A stretch of 64,000 nucleotides of DNA, from the NCBI GenBank assembly GCA_963764565.1, contig CAVXTD010000013.1, positions 1-64,000 of the forward strand, written 5' to 3'. The stretch's first letter is position 1, and each line of letters opens with the position of its first letter. A program made the translations under genes and the position numbers. Below, piece by piece: positions 28,550 through 40,107 of this stretch. The notes under the pieces are model-generated. The model searched no databases and was not told the DNA's origin. It saw only the letters and a program-made list of their open reading frames with translations. Source of the stretch: DATBLE01 sp963764565. GTDB taxonomy: Bacteria; Actinomycetota; Thermoleophilia; Gaiellales; Gaiellaceae.

Positions 28550-29451
28550 GCCGCGGGCTCGGCGAGTGGTCGCCGGAACCCGCGCCGGACACCCGAGCCG
28601 AGCGCGACACCGCCGAGGATGAGCGCCAGCCCGCCGAGCGCCGAGGCGCGCAGCGGCTCGTCGAGGATCAAGGCGCCGTAGATCAGGGCGGTCACGGGCA
28701 GCAGGTACGTGACGAGCGAGAGCCGCGCCGCGCCGTAGAGCGCCAGCACCCTGAACAGGATCAGCTGGGCGAATGCGGTCCCGGCGAGCGCGAGCGCGAG
28801 CAGCGAGCCGACCGCCTTCCAGGACGGGGCGTGGCTCGGCAGCTGGACGAGCGCGAACGGAAGCAGCACGAGCCCGCCGTAGAACATCGCCGCGGCCGCG
28901 GCCACCGGCCCCGTCACGCGCCCGACCAGATGCTGCCCGTACAGCCCGCCGGCGGCATAGAAAAGCGAGGCGGCGACGACCGCGAGCGTCCCGGCGATCG
29001 CCCACCAGCCGCCCTCGGGGTGCAGTCCGGTGAGCACGCCGACCCCGGCGAGCCCGAGGACGATGCCGACGAGCTTCAGCCCTCGCGCGCGCTCGCTCGG
29101 CCTGAACTTGATCGCGAGCAGCGCGACGAAGATCGGAACCGAGGCGTTCGCGATCGCGGCGATGCCCGAGTCGATGTGCTTCTCGCCCCAGCTGATCAGC
29201 GTGAACGGAATGACGCCGTTGATCAGCCCGAACACGAGCCCTTCGCGCCACGCGCCCCCGACCTGGGCCAGAGCGTTCCGCGTCCCCTGGCGAAGCGCGA
29301 GGAACCCGATCAGCACTCCGGCCGCGATCAGCATCCGCAGCGTCACCAGCACCGTCGGCTCGAAATCGCGAACCGCGACCTTGATGAACAGATACGAAGC
29401 ACCCCAGACCGCAGCGAGCAGGAACAGGAGGAAGCCGTAGGAGCGGGCCAT
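28546..29451 (-). CDS. EamA/DMT-family transporter
   Basis: 301 residues with ten predicted membrane helices in two EamA repeats: FLLFLLAAVWGASYLFIKVA at the start, then LVFGLINGVIPFTLISWGEK, AIANASVPIFVALLAIKF, LVGIVLGLAGVGVLTGLH, and in the second half SLVTYLLPVTALIYGALILD with GGLALILGGVALGSG. Such proteins export metabolites or amino acids by exchange. The start at 29451 lies six bases after a TAGGCT hexamer, so it is probably leaderless and first in an operon with the GNAT-SnoaL gene. Confidence 0.88.
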   Translation of the reverse strand: MARSYGFLLFLLAAVWGASYLFIKVAVRDFEPTVLVTLRMLIAAGVLIGFLALRQGTRNALAQVGGAWREGLVFGLINGVIPFTLISWGEKHIDSGIAAIANASVPIFVALLAIKFRPSERARGLKLVGIVLGLAGVGVLTGLHPEGGWWAIAGTLAVVAASLFYAAGGLYGQHLVGRVTGPVAAAAAMFYGGLVLLPFALVQLPSHAPSWKAVGSLLALALAGTAFAQLILFRVLALYGAARLSLVTYLLPVTALIYGALILDEPLRASALGGLALILGGVALGSGVRRGFRRPLAEPAA

Positions 29452-29508
29452 CTTCTGAGCCTAACGAGGGCCGGGCCGTCGGCCTTCCCCTCTACACTGG
29501 CTGCTCTG

Positions 29509-31605
29509 TTGCGGGTCGCGGAACAGCCGCTCCACCGCTTACTCGGTCTGACCGACGGGGAGCTGGACCGTATCCGCGATCTACTCGAGCGCGACCCGAA
29601 CCACTTCGAGCTCGCGGTCTTCTCGCTCCTCTGGTCGGAGCACTGCGGCTACAAGCATTCGGCGCTCCTGCTCAGGCGCTTCTCGAGCTCGGGCGAGCGC
29701 GTGCTCCAGGGACCGGGCGAGAACGCCGGCGTGCTCGACCTCGGCGACGGCGAGGCGGTCGCGTTCAAGGTCGAGAGCCACAACCACCCCTCGGCGGTCG
29801 AGCCGTTCCAGGGTGCGGCGACCGGCGTCGGTGGGATCCTCCGCGACATCATCGCGATGGGCGCGCGCCCGATCGCGCTCCTCGACGGCCTCCGCTTCGG
29901 GCAGCCGGGCCACTCATTCGACCGAGCGGTCGCCGGAATCGGCCACTACGGAAACTCCGTCGGGGTGGCGACCGTCGGCGGCGAGGCTGTCTTCGATCCG
30001 TCCTATGCCGGGAACTGCCTCGTCAACGCGATGTGCGTGGGGCTCCTCCCGACGGAGCGCGTGATGCGGGCCAAGGCGCAGACTCCAGGCCACCTGATCG
30101 TCCTTTTCGGGGCGACCACCGGCCGCGACGGGATCGGCGGGGCGAGCGTGCTCGCCAGCCAGGAGCTCGGCGAGGGCTCGGCCGAGAAGCGGCCTTCCGT
30201 CCAGATCGGCGATCCGTTCACCGGCAAGCGGTTGATCGAGGTGTCGCTCGAGCTGGTCGAGCGGGGCCTGGTCGAGTCGCTCCAGGATTGCGGCGCCGCC
30301 GGTCTCGCCTCCGCGCTCGCGGAGATGGCTCGCGACGGTGCCGGCGTCGACGTGCACCTCGACCGGGTGCCGCTGCGCGAGGAGCTCGAGCCGTGGGAGA
30401 TCATCATCTCGGAGAGCCAGGAGCGGATGGTCGCGGTCGTGCGCGAGGGTTTCCTGGAGGCGGTCGAGGAGGTCTGCGAACGCTGGGAGCTTCAGTGCGT
30501 TCCGATCGCGGAGGTCACCGGCACGGGAGTGTTCAGGGCCTTCCACCACGACGAACTGCTCGGCGAGATCCCGGCCGACTTCCTGACCGAGCAGGCGCCC
30601 CGCTACCGGGTCGAGCCCTCGCCGCGGCCTCCGGCGGCCGAGCCCCCCGCACCGAGCGGGCCCCCGGTCCCGCAGGCGCTGCTCGACCTGCTTGCCTCGC
30701 CGAACATCCGCAGCCGCGCCTGGATCTACGAGCAGTACGACCACCTGGTCGGCTCGAGGACGGTTCGCCGCCCGGGCCTCGATGCCGCCGTTCTCCGGCT
30801 GCGGCCGTCTCTGCGCGGGCTCGCGGTCTCGCTGGACGGGGCCGGCCGCATCGCGAGTGTCGCGCCGCGCACGGGCGGCGCGCTCGCGGTGCTCGAGGCG
30901 GCGCGCAACGTCGCGTGTGCGGGCGGCGAGCCGCTCGGCCTGACCGACTGCCTCAACTTCGGCAACCCCGAGAAGCCGGAGATCGCCTGGGAGCTCGTCG
31001 AGTCGATCGAGGGAATGGCGCTCGCCGCCGAGGCGCTGCGGATTCCGGTCGTCTCCGGAAACGTGTCTCTCTACAACGAGACCGACGGCGTCGCGATCAG
31101 GCCGACCCCGGTCGTCGGTTGCGTCGGCCTCGTGCCCGACGTCCGCGTCGTCCCGGGCGCCTGGCGCGAGGGCGACGTCGTGCTGCTCGCCGGCGCTCCG
31201 GCGCTCTCGCTTGCCGGCTCGGAGTACCAGGCGCTGTACGGCACGACCGGCGGCCGGCCGCCGAACCTCGACCTCGGAGCGGAAGCGCTCCTCGTCGAGT
31301 TTCTCTGGCGCGCGGCGCCCCTGCTCTCGCTGGCGCACGACGCATCCGGCGGAGGGCTCGCGGTCGCGCTGGCGGAGGCGGCGATCTGGAGCGGGATCGG
31401 CGCCGAGCTCGACCTCGACGCCGATACCGAGACTCTGTTCGGCGAGGGCGGCGGCCAGGCCGTGATCGCGTGCGCCCCCGAGGATGTGCCGCGGCTGGGC
31501 GGTGTGCCGCTGCGCGAGATCGGTGTCGTCGGCGGCGAGAGGCTGCTCGGGGTACGTCTTCGTGAGCTCCACTCGGCCTGGCATGATCGGGGGCAGGGAA
31601 CCTGA
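29509..31605 (+). CDS. purL: Phosphoribosylformylglycinamidine synthase, large subunit
   Basis: 698 residues, intact, the small PurL type that works with PurS and PurQ. Signatures: FSLLWSEHCGYKHSALLLRR, KVESHNHPSAVEPFQGAATG with GVGGILRDIIAMGARPIA, ATTGRDGIGGASVLASQE, LQDCGAAGLASALAEMARDG, and in the second half GLTDCLNFGNPEKPEIAWEL, VVSGNVSLYNET and LAHDASGGGLAVALAE. It makes FGAM from FGAR, ATP and ammonia. PurS and PurQ are not in this window. The start is a TTG at 29509 or the CTG at 29506; TACACT (29493-29498) lies seven bases before the CTG, so a leaderless non-AUG start is possible. PurF follows with a one-base overlap. Confidence 0.93.
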   Translation: MRVAEQPLHRLLGLTDGELDRIRDLLERDPNHFELAVFSLLWSEHCGYKHSALLLRRFSSSGERVLQGPGENAGVLDLGDGEAVAFKVESHNHPSAVEPFQGAATGVGGILRDIIAMGARPIALLDGLRFGQPGHSFDRAVAGIGHYGNSVGVATVGGEAVFDPSYAGNCLVNAMCVGLLPTERVMRAKAQTPGHLIVLFGATTGRDGIGGASVLASQELGEGSAEKRPSVQIGDPFTGKRLIEVSLELVERGLVESLQDCGAAGLASALAEMARDGAGVDVHLDRVPLREELEPWEIIISESQERMVAVVREGFLEAVEEVCERWELQCVPIAEVTGTGVFRAFHHDELLGEIPADFLTEQAPRYRVEPSPRPPAAEPPAPSGPPVPQALLDLLASPNIRSRAWIYEQYDHLVGSRTVRRPGLDAAVLRLRPSLRGLAVSLDGAGRIASVAPRTGGALAVLEAARNVACAGGEPLGLTDCLNFGNPEKPEIAWELVESIEGMALAAEALRIPVVSGNVSLYNETDGVAIRPTPVVGCVGLVPDVRVVPGAWREGDVVLLAGAPALSLAGSEYQALYGTTGGRPPNLDLGAEALLVEFLWRAAPLLSLAHDASGGGLAVALAEAAIWSGIGAELDLDADTETLFGEGGGQAVIACAPEDVPRLGGVPLREIGVVGGERLLGVRLRELHSAWHDRGQGT

Positions 31606-32987
31606 TGTGCGGCGTGCTCGGCATCTACGCACCCGATCGCGACGTCGCACGGCTCGCGCACTTCGGCCTGCACGCTCTCCAGCACCGCGGTCAGGAATCG
31701 GCCGGGATCGCGGTCTCGGACGGAGGACGCCTGACGGTGCTCCGCGAGATGGGTCTCGTCACGCAGATCTTCAGCGAGCAGAAGCTGCGCGGCCTCCGCG
31801 GGCAGCTCGCGATCGGCCACACCCGCTACTCGACGACCGGCTCGGCGTTGTGGTCGAACGCGCAGCCGCTCGTCCAGCACGGCCGCGCGCGCACGGTCGC
31901 GCTCGGGCACAACGGCAACCTCGTGAACGCATCGGAGCTTCGCGAGGAGCTGCACGCGGACGGGGTCAAGCTGGGCTCGAGCTCCGACACGGAGCTGATC
32001 GCGGCGCTCATCGCCAACGACCCGGCGCCGCTCGCGGACGCCGTCGCGGGCGCGATGGCCAGGCTCGAAGGCGCCTACTCGGTGACCGCCCTGACCGAGG
32101 GCAAGCTGCTCGCGTTCCGCGACCCCCACGGCTTCCGGCCGCTCGTGCTCGGCCGGCTCGGCGACGGGTGGGTCGTCGTTTCGGAGACGTGTGCGCTCGA
32201 TCTCGTCGGGGCCGAGTTCGAGCGCGAGGTCGCTCCGGGCGAGCTGCTCGTGATCGACGAATCGGGCATCGAGGCGCACCAGGCGGTTCCGCGCGAGACC
32301 GGCGCGCTCTGCATCTTCGAGTTCTTCTACCTCGCCCGCCCAGACTCGCGGCTCGAGGGCGTCGAGGTGCACGCCGCGCGCGTGCGGATGGGCGAGCGGC
32401 TGGCGGTCGAGGCTCCGGTCGACGCCGAGCTCGTGCTGCCGATCCCGGACTCGGGCACGCCGGCAGCGATCGGCTTCTCTCGCGCGAGCGGGATCCCCTT
32501 CAGCGAGGGGTTGATCAAGAACCGCTACGTCGGTCGAACGTTCATCGAGCCCGACCAGGAGCTGCGTCAGCAGGGGCTCAGGCTCAAGTTCAACCCGCTC
32601 GCCGAGGTCGCAGGCAAGAGCGTCGTGATCGTGGACGACTCGATCGTCCGCGGGAACACGACCCGCCAGCTCGTCCGGATGCTCTTCGACGCCGGCGCGA
32701 CCGAGGTGCACGTACGCGTCTCCTCGCCTCCCGTGATCGGGCCTTGCTTCTACGGGATCGATCTCGCCGACGAGGACGAGCTGATCGCCTCGGGCCGGTC
32801 GGTCGACGACGTGCGCGCGTCGATCGGCGCTACGTCGCTTGCCTACCTTTCGCTGGAGGGGCTCCAGACAGCGACGAGCCGCCCCGAGTCGGCGCTCTGC
32901 CGCGCGTGCCTGACCGGCGAGTACCCGACGCGGATCCCGGAAGGGCGCCGGCTCGCGAAGCTCAGGTTCGAGCCTGCGCGAGCCTAG
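31605..32987 (+). CDS. purF: Amidophosphoribosyltransferase
   Basis: 460 residues, intact. The catalytic Cys is residue 2 (MCGVLGIYAP), followed by HALQHRGQESAGIAV, IGHTRYSTTG and LGHNGNLVNASELR of the N-terminal nucleophile glutaminase. The PRTase half has VLPIPDSGTPAAIGFS, GLIKNRYVGRTFIEP and the PRPP loop SVVIVDDSIVRGNTTRQL. It commits PRPP to purine synthesis, making phosphoribosylamine. The absence of a propeptide before Cys2 means only Met removal is needed. It starts in a TGATG overlap with purL, preceded by AGGGA. Confidence 0.95.
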   Translation: MCGVLGIYAPDRDVARLAHFGLHALQHRGQESAGIAVSDGGRLTVLREMGLVTQIFSEQKLRGLRGQLAIGHTRYSTTGSALWSNAQPLVQHGRARTVALGHNGNLVNASELREELHADGVKLGSSSDTELIAALIANDPAPLADAVAGAMARLEGAYSVTALTEGKLLAFRDPHGFRPLVLGRLGDGWVVVSETCALDLVGAEFEREVAPGELLVIDESGIEAHQAVPRETGALCIFEFFYLARPDSRLEGVEVHAARVRMGERLAVEAPVDAELVLPIPDSGTPAAIGFSRASGIPFSEGLIKNRYVGRTFIEPDQELRQQGLRLKFNPLAEVAGKSVVIVDDSIVRGNTTRQLVRMLFDAGATEVHVRVSSPPVIGPCFYGIDLADEDELIASGRSVDDVRASIGATSLAYLSLEGLQTATSRPESALCRACLTGEYPTRIPEGRRLAKLRFEPARA

Positions 32988-33010
32988 TCTCCCAACAGTG
33001 ACGCGAAGGT

Positions 33011-33038
33011 GCCGTCTTAACCGTGCCTGGCACTGTTA
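33011..33038. repeat. 28-base repeat with palindromic core, copy 1
   Basis: Identical over 28 bases to 47835-47862. The core GTGCCTGGCAC is a perfect palindrome around one T, extended by TAAC and GTTA arms with one mismatch. This copy lies between the converging purF and ctaG genes. Function unknown: dispersed palindromic repeat, protein site or part of a terminator. Confidence 0.7.
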
Positions 33039-33050
33039 CATCGGCCGCTG

Positions 33051-33905
33051 TCAGCGCGAAAGTTCCCGACCGCGGCCGTAGCGCACGGCGCGGGTCGCCG
33101 CTCGCGCGTCCACGCCCTGCTCGAGCAGCTGCTGGCGCAGCTCGCTCTCGCGGCCCATCCGCAGAAAGAGCCAGGCGAGCGCGCCCAGGGTGACCAGCGA
33201 CCCCTCGAGCATCATCAGTCCGCCCGCGATCCCCTGGTCGGCGTGCGCGGAGATTCCCCACCGCTCGACCGGGTGCGCGTAGAAGCGGTAGAAGACACCG
33301 CCCGACCACAGGAACACGTTGCCGAGCACGGTCTCGATCAGGCGCACGGCGACGATGTACCCGACCTTCGCCCCCGTGCCGAACCACTGCGGGCCCGGGA
33401 GCACCTCGAGCACCGGCGCCCACATCAACGAGCCGCAGGTGAAGAAGAGCGTGTGCTGGAGGGCATGCAGCAGGTCGTGGTGGAGAGCACCCTGATAGGC
33501 GAACGGGAGATGCCAGACGAGCAGGTTCGCGGCCCACAACGGCAGCGCGACGAACGGATGGGCGAGCACGCGCAGCGCGCCGACGACCGGCAGCGCGAGC
33601 ACCGGCCGCAGCAGCGGGCCGGTCAGCCCGGCGACCATGCACAGCGGCGCGAGGTCGCCGAGGAGGATGTGCTGGAGCATGTGCACGAAGAAGAACTGGC
33701 GCTCGCCGAACGCATGGACGGGCGAGGCGACGGCGATGAAGGCGAGCACAAGTCCGAGCGCAAACAGCCGCCTGCGCCAGGCGGGCACCGGCGTTCCCCG
33801 GCGTGCCAGGGTCGCCGCCCGACGGTAGTAGAGAAACGCGGCGGCCGCGATCAGCAGCAGCTGGGCCGGGTCCCACGTCCAGCTGGTCAGCGGCGACGGG
33901 CCCAC
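33051..33905 (-). CDS. ctaG: CtaG-type cytochrome c oxidase assembly protein
   Basis: 284 residues with about seven membrane helices of the Caa3_CtaG family: WDPAQLLLIAAAAFLYY, LFALGLVLAFIAVASPVHAF, ERQFFFVHMLQHILLGDLAP, LLVWHLPFAYQGALHHDLLH, ALQHTLFFTCGSLMWAPVLE and GGLMMLEGSLVTLGALAWLF. Conserved His residues on the outer helices (HMLQH, HALQH) fit copper delivery to the CuB/CuA site of a caa3-type oxidase. Start GTG at 33905 lies six bases after a TACACT hexamer (33912-33917). It is divergent from purM, whose own hexamer is in the same 41-base gap. No oxidase genes are in the window. Confidence 0.88.
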   Translation of the reverse strand: MGPSPLTSWTWDPAQLLLIAAAAFLYYRRAATLARRGTPVPAWRRRLFALGLVLAFIAVASPVHAFGERQFFFVHMLQHILLGDLAPLCMVAGLTGPLLRPVLALPVVGALRVLAHPFVALPLWAANLLVWHLPFAYQGALHHDLLHALQHTLFFTCGSLMWAPVLEVLPGPQWFGTGAKVGYIVAVRLIETVLGNVFLWSGGVFYRFYAHPVERWGISAHADQGIAGGLMMLEGSLVTLGALAWLFLRMGRESELRQQLLEQGVDARAATRAVRYGRGRELSR

Positions 33906-33946
33906 CCGGCAAGTGTAGGGCCGCCCTCCCGCTTAGACTCGCATGC
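33906..33946. promoter_or_regulatory. Divergent leaderless promoters of ctaG and purM
   Basis: TACACT on the minus strand (33912-33917) lies six bases before the ctaG GTG, and TAGACT on the plus strand (33934-33939) lies seven bases before the purM GTG. Both genes appear to start transcription at or near their start codons. Confidence 0.55.
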
Positions 33947-34846
33947 GTGGGTGGCAAGCCGACCTACGACGCGGCAGGCGTCTCGCTCGCGACAGCAGAT
34001 GCGGTGGTCGAGCGGCTGCGCGCCGCCGTCGAGTCGACCGGCGCGGAAAGCTTTGGGGCCTTCGCCGGTCTCTACCCGCTCGACGAGCGCCGCCTGCTGG
34101 CCGCCTCGATGGACTCGATCGGGACGAAGCCGATCGTCGCCCGCCCCCGCGGCCGCCTGCGCGACTGCGGCGCCGACATGGCCGCCCACTGCATCAACGA
34201 CGTCCTGACCGTCGGAGCCGAGCCGCTCTTCCTGCTCGACTACGTCGCCGCGAACCGCCTCGACCTGGAGCAGGTCGCCGAGCTCGTCGAGGGCGCGGCG
34301 GAGGTCTGCCGCGCGGCCGGCTGCGCGCTCGTCGGCGGCGAGACGGCGGAGCTGCCCGGCGTCTACCGCGAAGGGGAGCTGGACTTCGCGGCCACCTGCG
34401 TCGGGATCGTCGACCGCCGCGACGTGATCGACGGCTCTCGGGTCGAGCCCGGCGACGCGGTCGTCGGCTTCCCGTCGGCGGGCGTCCACGCAAACGGCTT
34501 CTCGCTCGTCCGCCGTGTGCTCGAGGTCGAGGACTACGACGGCGACGATCTGCTCGCGCCGACGCGGCTCTACCTCGACGACGTCCGAGCGCTGCGGCGC
34601 GACACGGACGTGCGCGCGCTGGCGCACGTGACCGGCGGCGGGATCGAGGGGAACCTGTCCCGGGTGCTGCCGGACGGTCTCCGCGCGGAGATCGACTGGG
34701 AGGCGTGGGAGCGTCCGCCGGTCTTCGAGTGGCTCGCGCGGCACGTCGACGAGGACGAGCTGCGGCGCGTGTTCAACCTCGGGATCGGCTACTGCGCCGT
34801 CGTCTCCGACCCGGCCGGGCGCACGGTGATCGGGCGGGTCGCGTGA
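33947..34846 (+). CDS. purM: Phosphoribosylformylglycinamidine cyclo-ligase
   Basis: 299 residues, somewhat shorter than the usual 330-350. Signatures: KPTYDAAGVSLATADAVVER at the start, LLAASMDSIGTKPIVA, ADMAAHCINDVLTVGAEPLF, LVGGETAELPGVYREGELDF, GFPSAGVHANGFSLVRRVL, HVTGGGIEGNLSRVLPDGL and VFNLGIGYCAVV. It closes the imidazole ring, FGAM to AIR. Start GTG at 33947 is set by TAGACT seven bases upstream and by the family start. It overlaps purN by four bases (GTGA). Confidence 0.93.
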   Translation: MGGKPTYDAAGVSLATADAVVERLRAAVESTGAESFGAFAGLYPLDERRLLAASMDSIGTKPIVARPRGRLRDCGADMAAHCINDVLTVGAEPLFLLDYVAANRLDLEQVAELVEGAAEVCRAAGCALVGGETAELPGVYREGELDFAATCVGIVDRRDVIDGSRVEPGDAVVGFPSAGVHANGFSLVRRVLEVEDYDGDDLLAPTRLYLDDVRALRRDTDVRALAHVTGGGIEGNLSRVLPDGLRAEIDWEAWERPPVFEWLARHVDEDELRRVFNLGIGYCAVVSDPAGRTVIGRVA

Positions 34847-35363
34847 TCGGCGTCCTCGTCTCCGGCGAGGGCACCAACCTCCAGGCGCTGATCGACTCGG
34901 GGCTGCCGGTTCACGCCGTCGCCTCCAACCGGCCCGATGCCCGGGCGCTCGATCGCGCCCGCGCAGCCGGAATCCCCGCGGCCGTCTTCGATCTGACCGA
35001 GCACGCGGGCCGCGAGGAGCGTGACCTGGCGATGGCCGGCTGGCTGGAGGAGCGCGGCGTACGGCTGATCGTCCTCGCCGGCTACATGCACCTGCTGACG
35101 CGGCCCTTTCTCGAGCGCTTCCCAGAGCGGATCGTCAACGTCCACCCCTCTCTGTTGCCGTCCTTTCCGGGGACGCGTGCGATCGAGCGTGCGGTCGACG
35201 CCGGTGTCGAGACGACGGGAGTGACCGTGCACCTCGTCGACGAGGGGATCGACAGCGGGCCGGTCCTGCGGCAGGAACCGGTGTCGGTCGAGCCGCTGGA
35301 GACCCTCGAGGAGCGGATCCACGCCGTCGAGCACCGGCTCCTACCTGCGGTGGTGCAAGAGCT

Positions 35364-35376
<13 letters not shown>
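34843..35376 (+). CDS. purN: Phosphoribosylglycinamide formyltransferase
   Basis: 177 residues, intact. The N-terminal strand VLVSGEGTNLQALID binds the GAR phosphate; IVLAGYMHLLTRPFLERFP and NVHPSLLPSFPGTRAIERAV carry the catalytic Asn and His, and VTVHLVDEGIDSGPVLRQEP carries the Asp. It transfers a formyl group from 10-formyltetrahydrofolate to GAR. The start is the GTG overlapping the purM stop, and its end overlaps purH by 13 bases, so purM-purN-purH are tightly coupled. Confidence 0.93.
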
Positions 35377-36896
<1,520 letters not shown>

Positions 36897-36954
36897 CCGT
36901 CCTCTCGCCGCCAGGTCTTGACCGAGGCGATCCGCCGGCTTGCTGTTCGGTTGT

Positions 36955-38426
36955 TCAGGCCGCTTCCTCGAGCGTCGCGACGCCGTCGAGCGTCTCCTCG
37001 GCGGCGCGCAGCTGCGGCTCGGTCCGCCGGATCGGATGCACAGTGAGCGCAGCCACGACAGCACCGGCGAGCAGAAGCGCCGCGCCGACCAGAAGCGCGC
37101 GGTGATATCCGACGACGAACTGTGCCGCGTAGCCGGGCGCACGCTGGTCGACGCTCACCCCGGTCGCGACCAGCGGTGCCCATCACCGCGATGCCGAGCG
37201 AGCCGCCGACCTGGCGCATCGAGTTGATCACCGCTGAGCCGACTCCCGCCTTGTCGACCGGAACCGAGCCCATCGCGGCGGTGGTGGTGGGCGCCATCGT
37301 GATCGCCATCCCGAGGCCGCCGACGACGAGTCCGGGCAGGATCCCCCAGAACGTCGAGCGCTCGTCGAGCGTGTCGAAGAGGATCAGCGCCAGCGTGAGG
37401 AGGCTCATCCCCGCGCCCATCAGCCAGCGCGGGCCGATCCGGTCGGTGAGCCTGCCCGCGACCGGGGCGACCAGCATGATCAGCACGGTCATCGGCAGAA
37501 ACGCCGCTCCGGTCTGCAAGGCGCTGTAGCCGAGAATGTTCTGGATGAACAGTGAGTTGTAGAAGAACACGCCGAACATTGCGACGCCGACGAGCGCCAT
37601 CGTCGCGTTCGCGCCCGCGAACGTAGGGTTGCGGAACAGGGAGAGGTCGAGCATCGGCAGGCGCTGCCGCAACTCGAGACCCACGAACAGGGCCAAGGCG
37701 ACTGCAGCGATGCCGAAGAGGGCGAGCACCCGAGCCGATCCCCACGAGTGCGTGTTCGTCTCGATCAGCCCGTAGGTGAGGGCGAAGAGCCCGACCGTGG
37801 ACGTGACGAGGCCGGGCAGGTCGAGACGCCGCTCGCGTGAGGTGTCCTTCGTCTCGTCGATGAACAGCCGCGCGGCCACGACGGCCAGCACACCGATCGG
37901 GATGTTGACGAAGAAGATCCAGCTCCAGCTGATGCGCTCGGTCAGCAGGCCGCCGACCAGCGGTCCCACCGCCAGGGCCAGAGCCGAGACCCCGGCCCAG
38001 ATGCCGATCGCCGTCCCGCGCTGCCGCGCCGGGAACGTTGCCGTGATGATCGAGAGCGTCGCAGGGTTCATCAGCGCGGCGCCGACACCCTGCACCGTGC
38101 GAGCGGCGATCAGCGAGCCCGCGTCACCGGCGAGCCCGCACCAGAGCGAGGCCGCGGTGAAGATCACGAGGCCGGCGATGAAGATCCGACGGCGCCCGAG
38201 CAGGTCGGCGAGCTTGCCCCCGCTCAGGAGCAGGACGCCGAACGTCAGCGCATAGGCGTTGACCACCCACTCGAGCTCCGAGATCGGAGATCCCCAGGTC
38301 GTCGCGGATCGAAGGCAGCGCGACGTTCACCACCGTGTTGTCGAGCATGATCATGAACAGGCCGAACGAGACCGCGACGAGCGTCCACCACTTGCGGTTC
38401 TCGTCCGTGAAGAGACGTGCCTTCAC
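36955..38426 (-). CDS. DHA2-type MFS drug exporter 1, frameshifted
   Basis: About 490 residues with 14 predicted helices; frames change near 38,275 and 37,180. Motifs: WTLVAVSFGLFMIMLDNTVV and NVALPSIRDDLG (DHA2 motif D1), GGKLADLLGRRRIFIAGLVI (motif A), ARTVQGVGAALMNPATLSII, ISWSWIFFVNIPIGVLAVVA (motif C region). The end reads GYHRALLVGAALLLAGAVVA before a stop at 36955. Such EmrB/QacA-type proteins export hydrophobic drugs with protons. Start GTG at 38426 follows a strong A-G-rich ribosome site and overlaps the small upstream gene by four bases. Confidence 0.85.
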
Positions 38427-38597
38427 AAGCTTCCCCCCCTTGCCGTTGTAGGTGCGACCCGCGCCAGCTGGGCGCGGATGCGACTGATTGCGTCGCTGTG
38501 GGCGTTCGAGCTCCGCAGCGGAGGCGCCGTTCGTCTCGAGCAGCGCCTTCACGTAGACGAGGCCTTTCAGCTGCAGGATCAGATCTTCGCCGCTCAT
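38423..38597 (-). CDS. Small protein between two exporters
   Basis: About 58 residues with one frame change near 38,505. It starts at an ATG overlapping the previous exporter stop (ATGA) and ends at a TGA overlapping the GTG of the next exporter. The sequence reads MSGEDLILQLKGLVYVKALL, NGASAAELE, then in the second frame AHSDAISRIRAQLARVAPTT. It is helical and soluble, with no recognised domain. The double coupling shows it is a real gene. It may be a partner of the exporters, but there is no evidence for a specific role. Confidence 0.6.
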
Positions 38598-40089
38598 GCC
38601 GCCGCCTCCAGCTCCAGCGCCCCGTGCTCGGTGAGCTCGAGCTCCGGCTCGGCGGGCTTCGACTCGAGCATCAGCGCGGACAGCACAGCGCCGGCTCCGG
38701 CGAGGGCGGCGAGGACGTAGAACGCCATCTGGAACCCATGCGTCAGGGCCGCACCGCCGAAAGCGTCGCTCCCTACGTGGGCGTTGACGTAGCGCGAGGT
38801 GAAGATGGTCGCAATCGTCGTCGCCAGAGCCACCCCGACCGCGCCGCCGATCTGCTGGGTCGTGTTGATCAGGCCGGAGGCGATTCCGGCATCGGCCTGG
38901 CGGACGCCGGTCAGCGCGCCGATCGACATCGGCACGAACGCCAGCGCCAGCCCGAGCCCGCTGATCATGAGGGCCGGGAACAGGTGGCGAAGTAGTCGCC
39001 GTGCACCGGTAGTCGTGCGAAGAGCACGAGCGCGACGGTCGAGAGCGCGAGCCCGGAGGGCAGCACCCACCGCACGCCGATCCGCGTGACGGCGGCCTGC
39101 GCGACAGCGGAGAAGACGATGATCGTCAGCGTCAGGCCGATGTAGGCGACACCGGTCTTGATCGCCGAGTAGTGGAGCACCTCCTGCATGTAGAGCGTCA
39201 GCAGGAAGAACTGCGCGAAGATCGCCCCGCCCATCAGCAGGCCGCTGACGTTCGACGCCGTCAGCGTCCGCAGCCGGAGGATCTGGAGCGGCAGCAACGG
39301 CGCTTGCGAGCGCGCCTCGATCACGAAGAAGGCGGCGACGAGGCCGGCCGAGGCGGCAAGCAGCCCGATCGTCGAGCCGGTCGCCCAGCCGTGCTGGGTC
39401 GCGCGGGTCAACGCGTAGACGAGCAGCATCAGCCCGCCGGTGATCGAGGTCGCGCCCGCGACGTCGAAGCGGCGATGACCGAGATCGGCGTGGCTCTCAC
39501 GCAGCAGAACCGGGCTCAGCGCGATCACGAGCGCGCCCACCGGGACGTTGACGAAGAAGATCCACGACCAGCCGAGGGCGCTTGTCAGCGCACCGCCGAG
39601 CAGCACGCCGGCGGCGCCGCCGCTGCCGGACGCCGCGCCCCAGATGCCAAGCGCGACGTTGCGCTCCCGGCCTTCCCGGAACGTGGTGGTCAGGATCGAG
39701 AGGGCGGCCGGCGAGAGCAGCGCCGCACCGAGGCCCTGGACGGCACGGAAGCCGATCAGCGAGCCCTCGGACCAGGCGAAGCCGTCGAGCAGCGAGGCGA
39801 CCGTGAAGATCGCAAGGCCGCCCATGAACAGACGCCGGCGGCCGAGCAGGTCGGCAAGGCGTCCGCCGAGCAGGAGGACGCCGCCGAAGAGGATCGAGTA
39901 GGCGGTGATCACCCACTGGAGGCTCTCTTGCGAAAAGTGGAGGTCGGTCCTGATGGACGGGAGCGCGACGTTGACGATCGCGACGTCGAGCACGACCATG
40001 AACTGGGCGGCAACGATCAGCGCCAGGGCGTACCAGCGGCGGCTGTCTTGTGTACCGACCTCTGCCTGTGCAACAATTTCTGCAGACAT
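38594..40089 (-). CDS. DHA2-type MFS drug exporter 2, frameshifted
   Basis: About 498 residues with 14 helices and a frame change near 38,990. Signatures: YALALIVAAQFMVVLDVAIV and NVALPSIRTDLH, FGGVLLLGGRLADLLGRRRL, GFRAVQGLGAALLSPAALSI, LGWSWIFFVNVPVGALVIAL, and near the end FVPMSIGALTGVRQADAGIA with SGLINTTQQIGGAVGVALAT. The ATG at 40089 has GGGGG upstream. It is paralogous to exporter 1 and shares an operon with it and the small protein. A MarR gene with a strong operator lies divergently 74 bases away, so expression is probably drug-responsive. Confidence 0.88.
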
Positions 40090-40107
40090 CTGTGTGTTCC
40101 CCCAATC

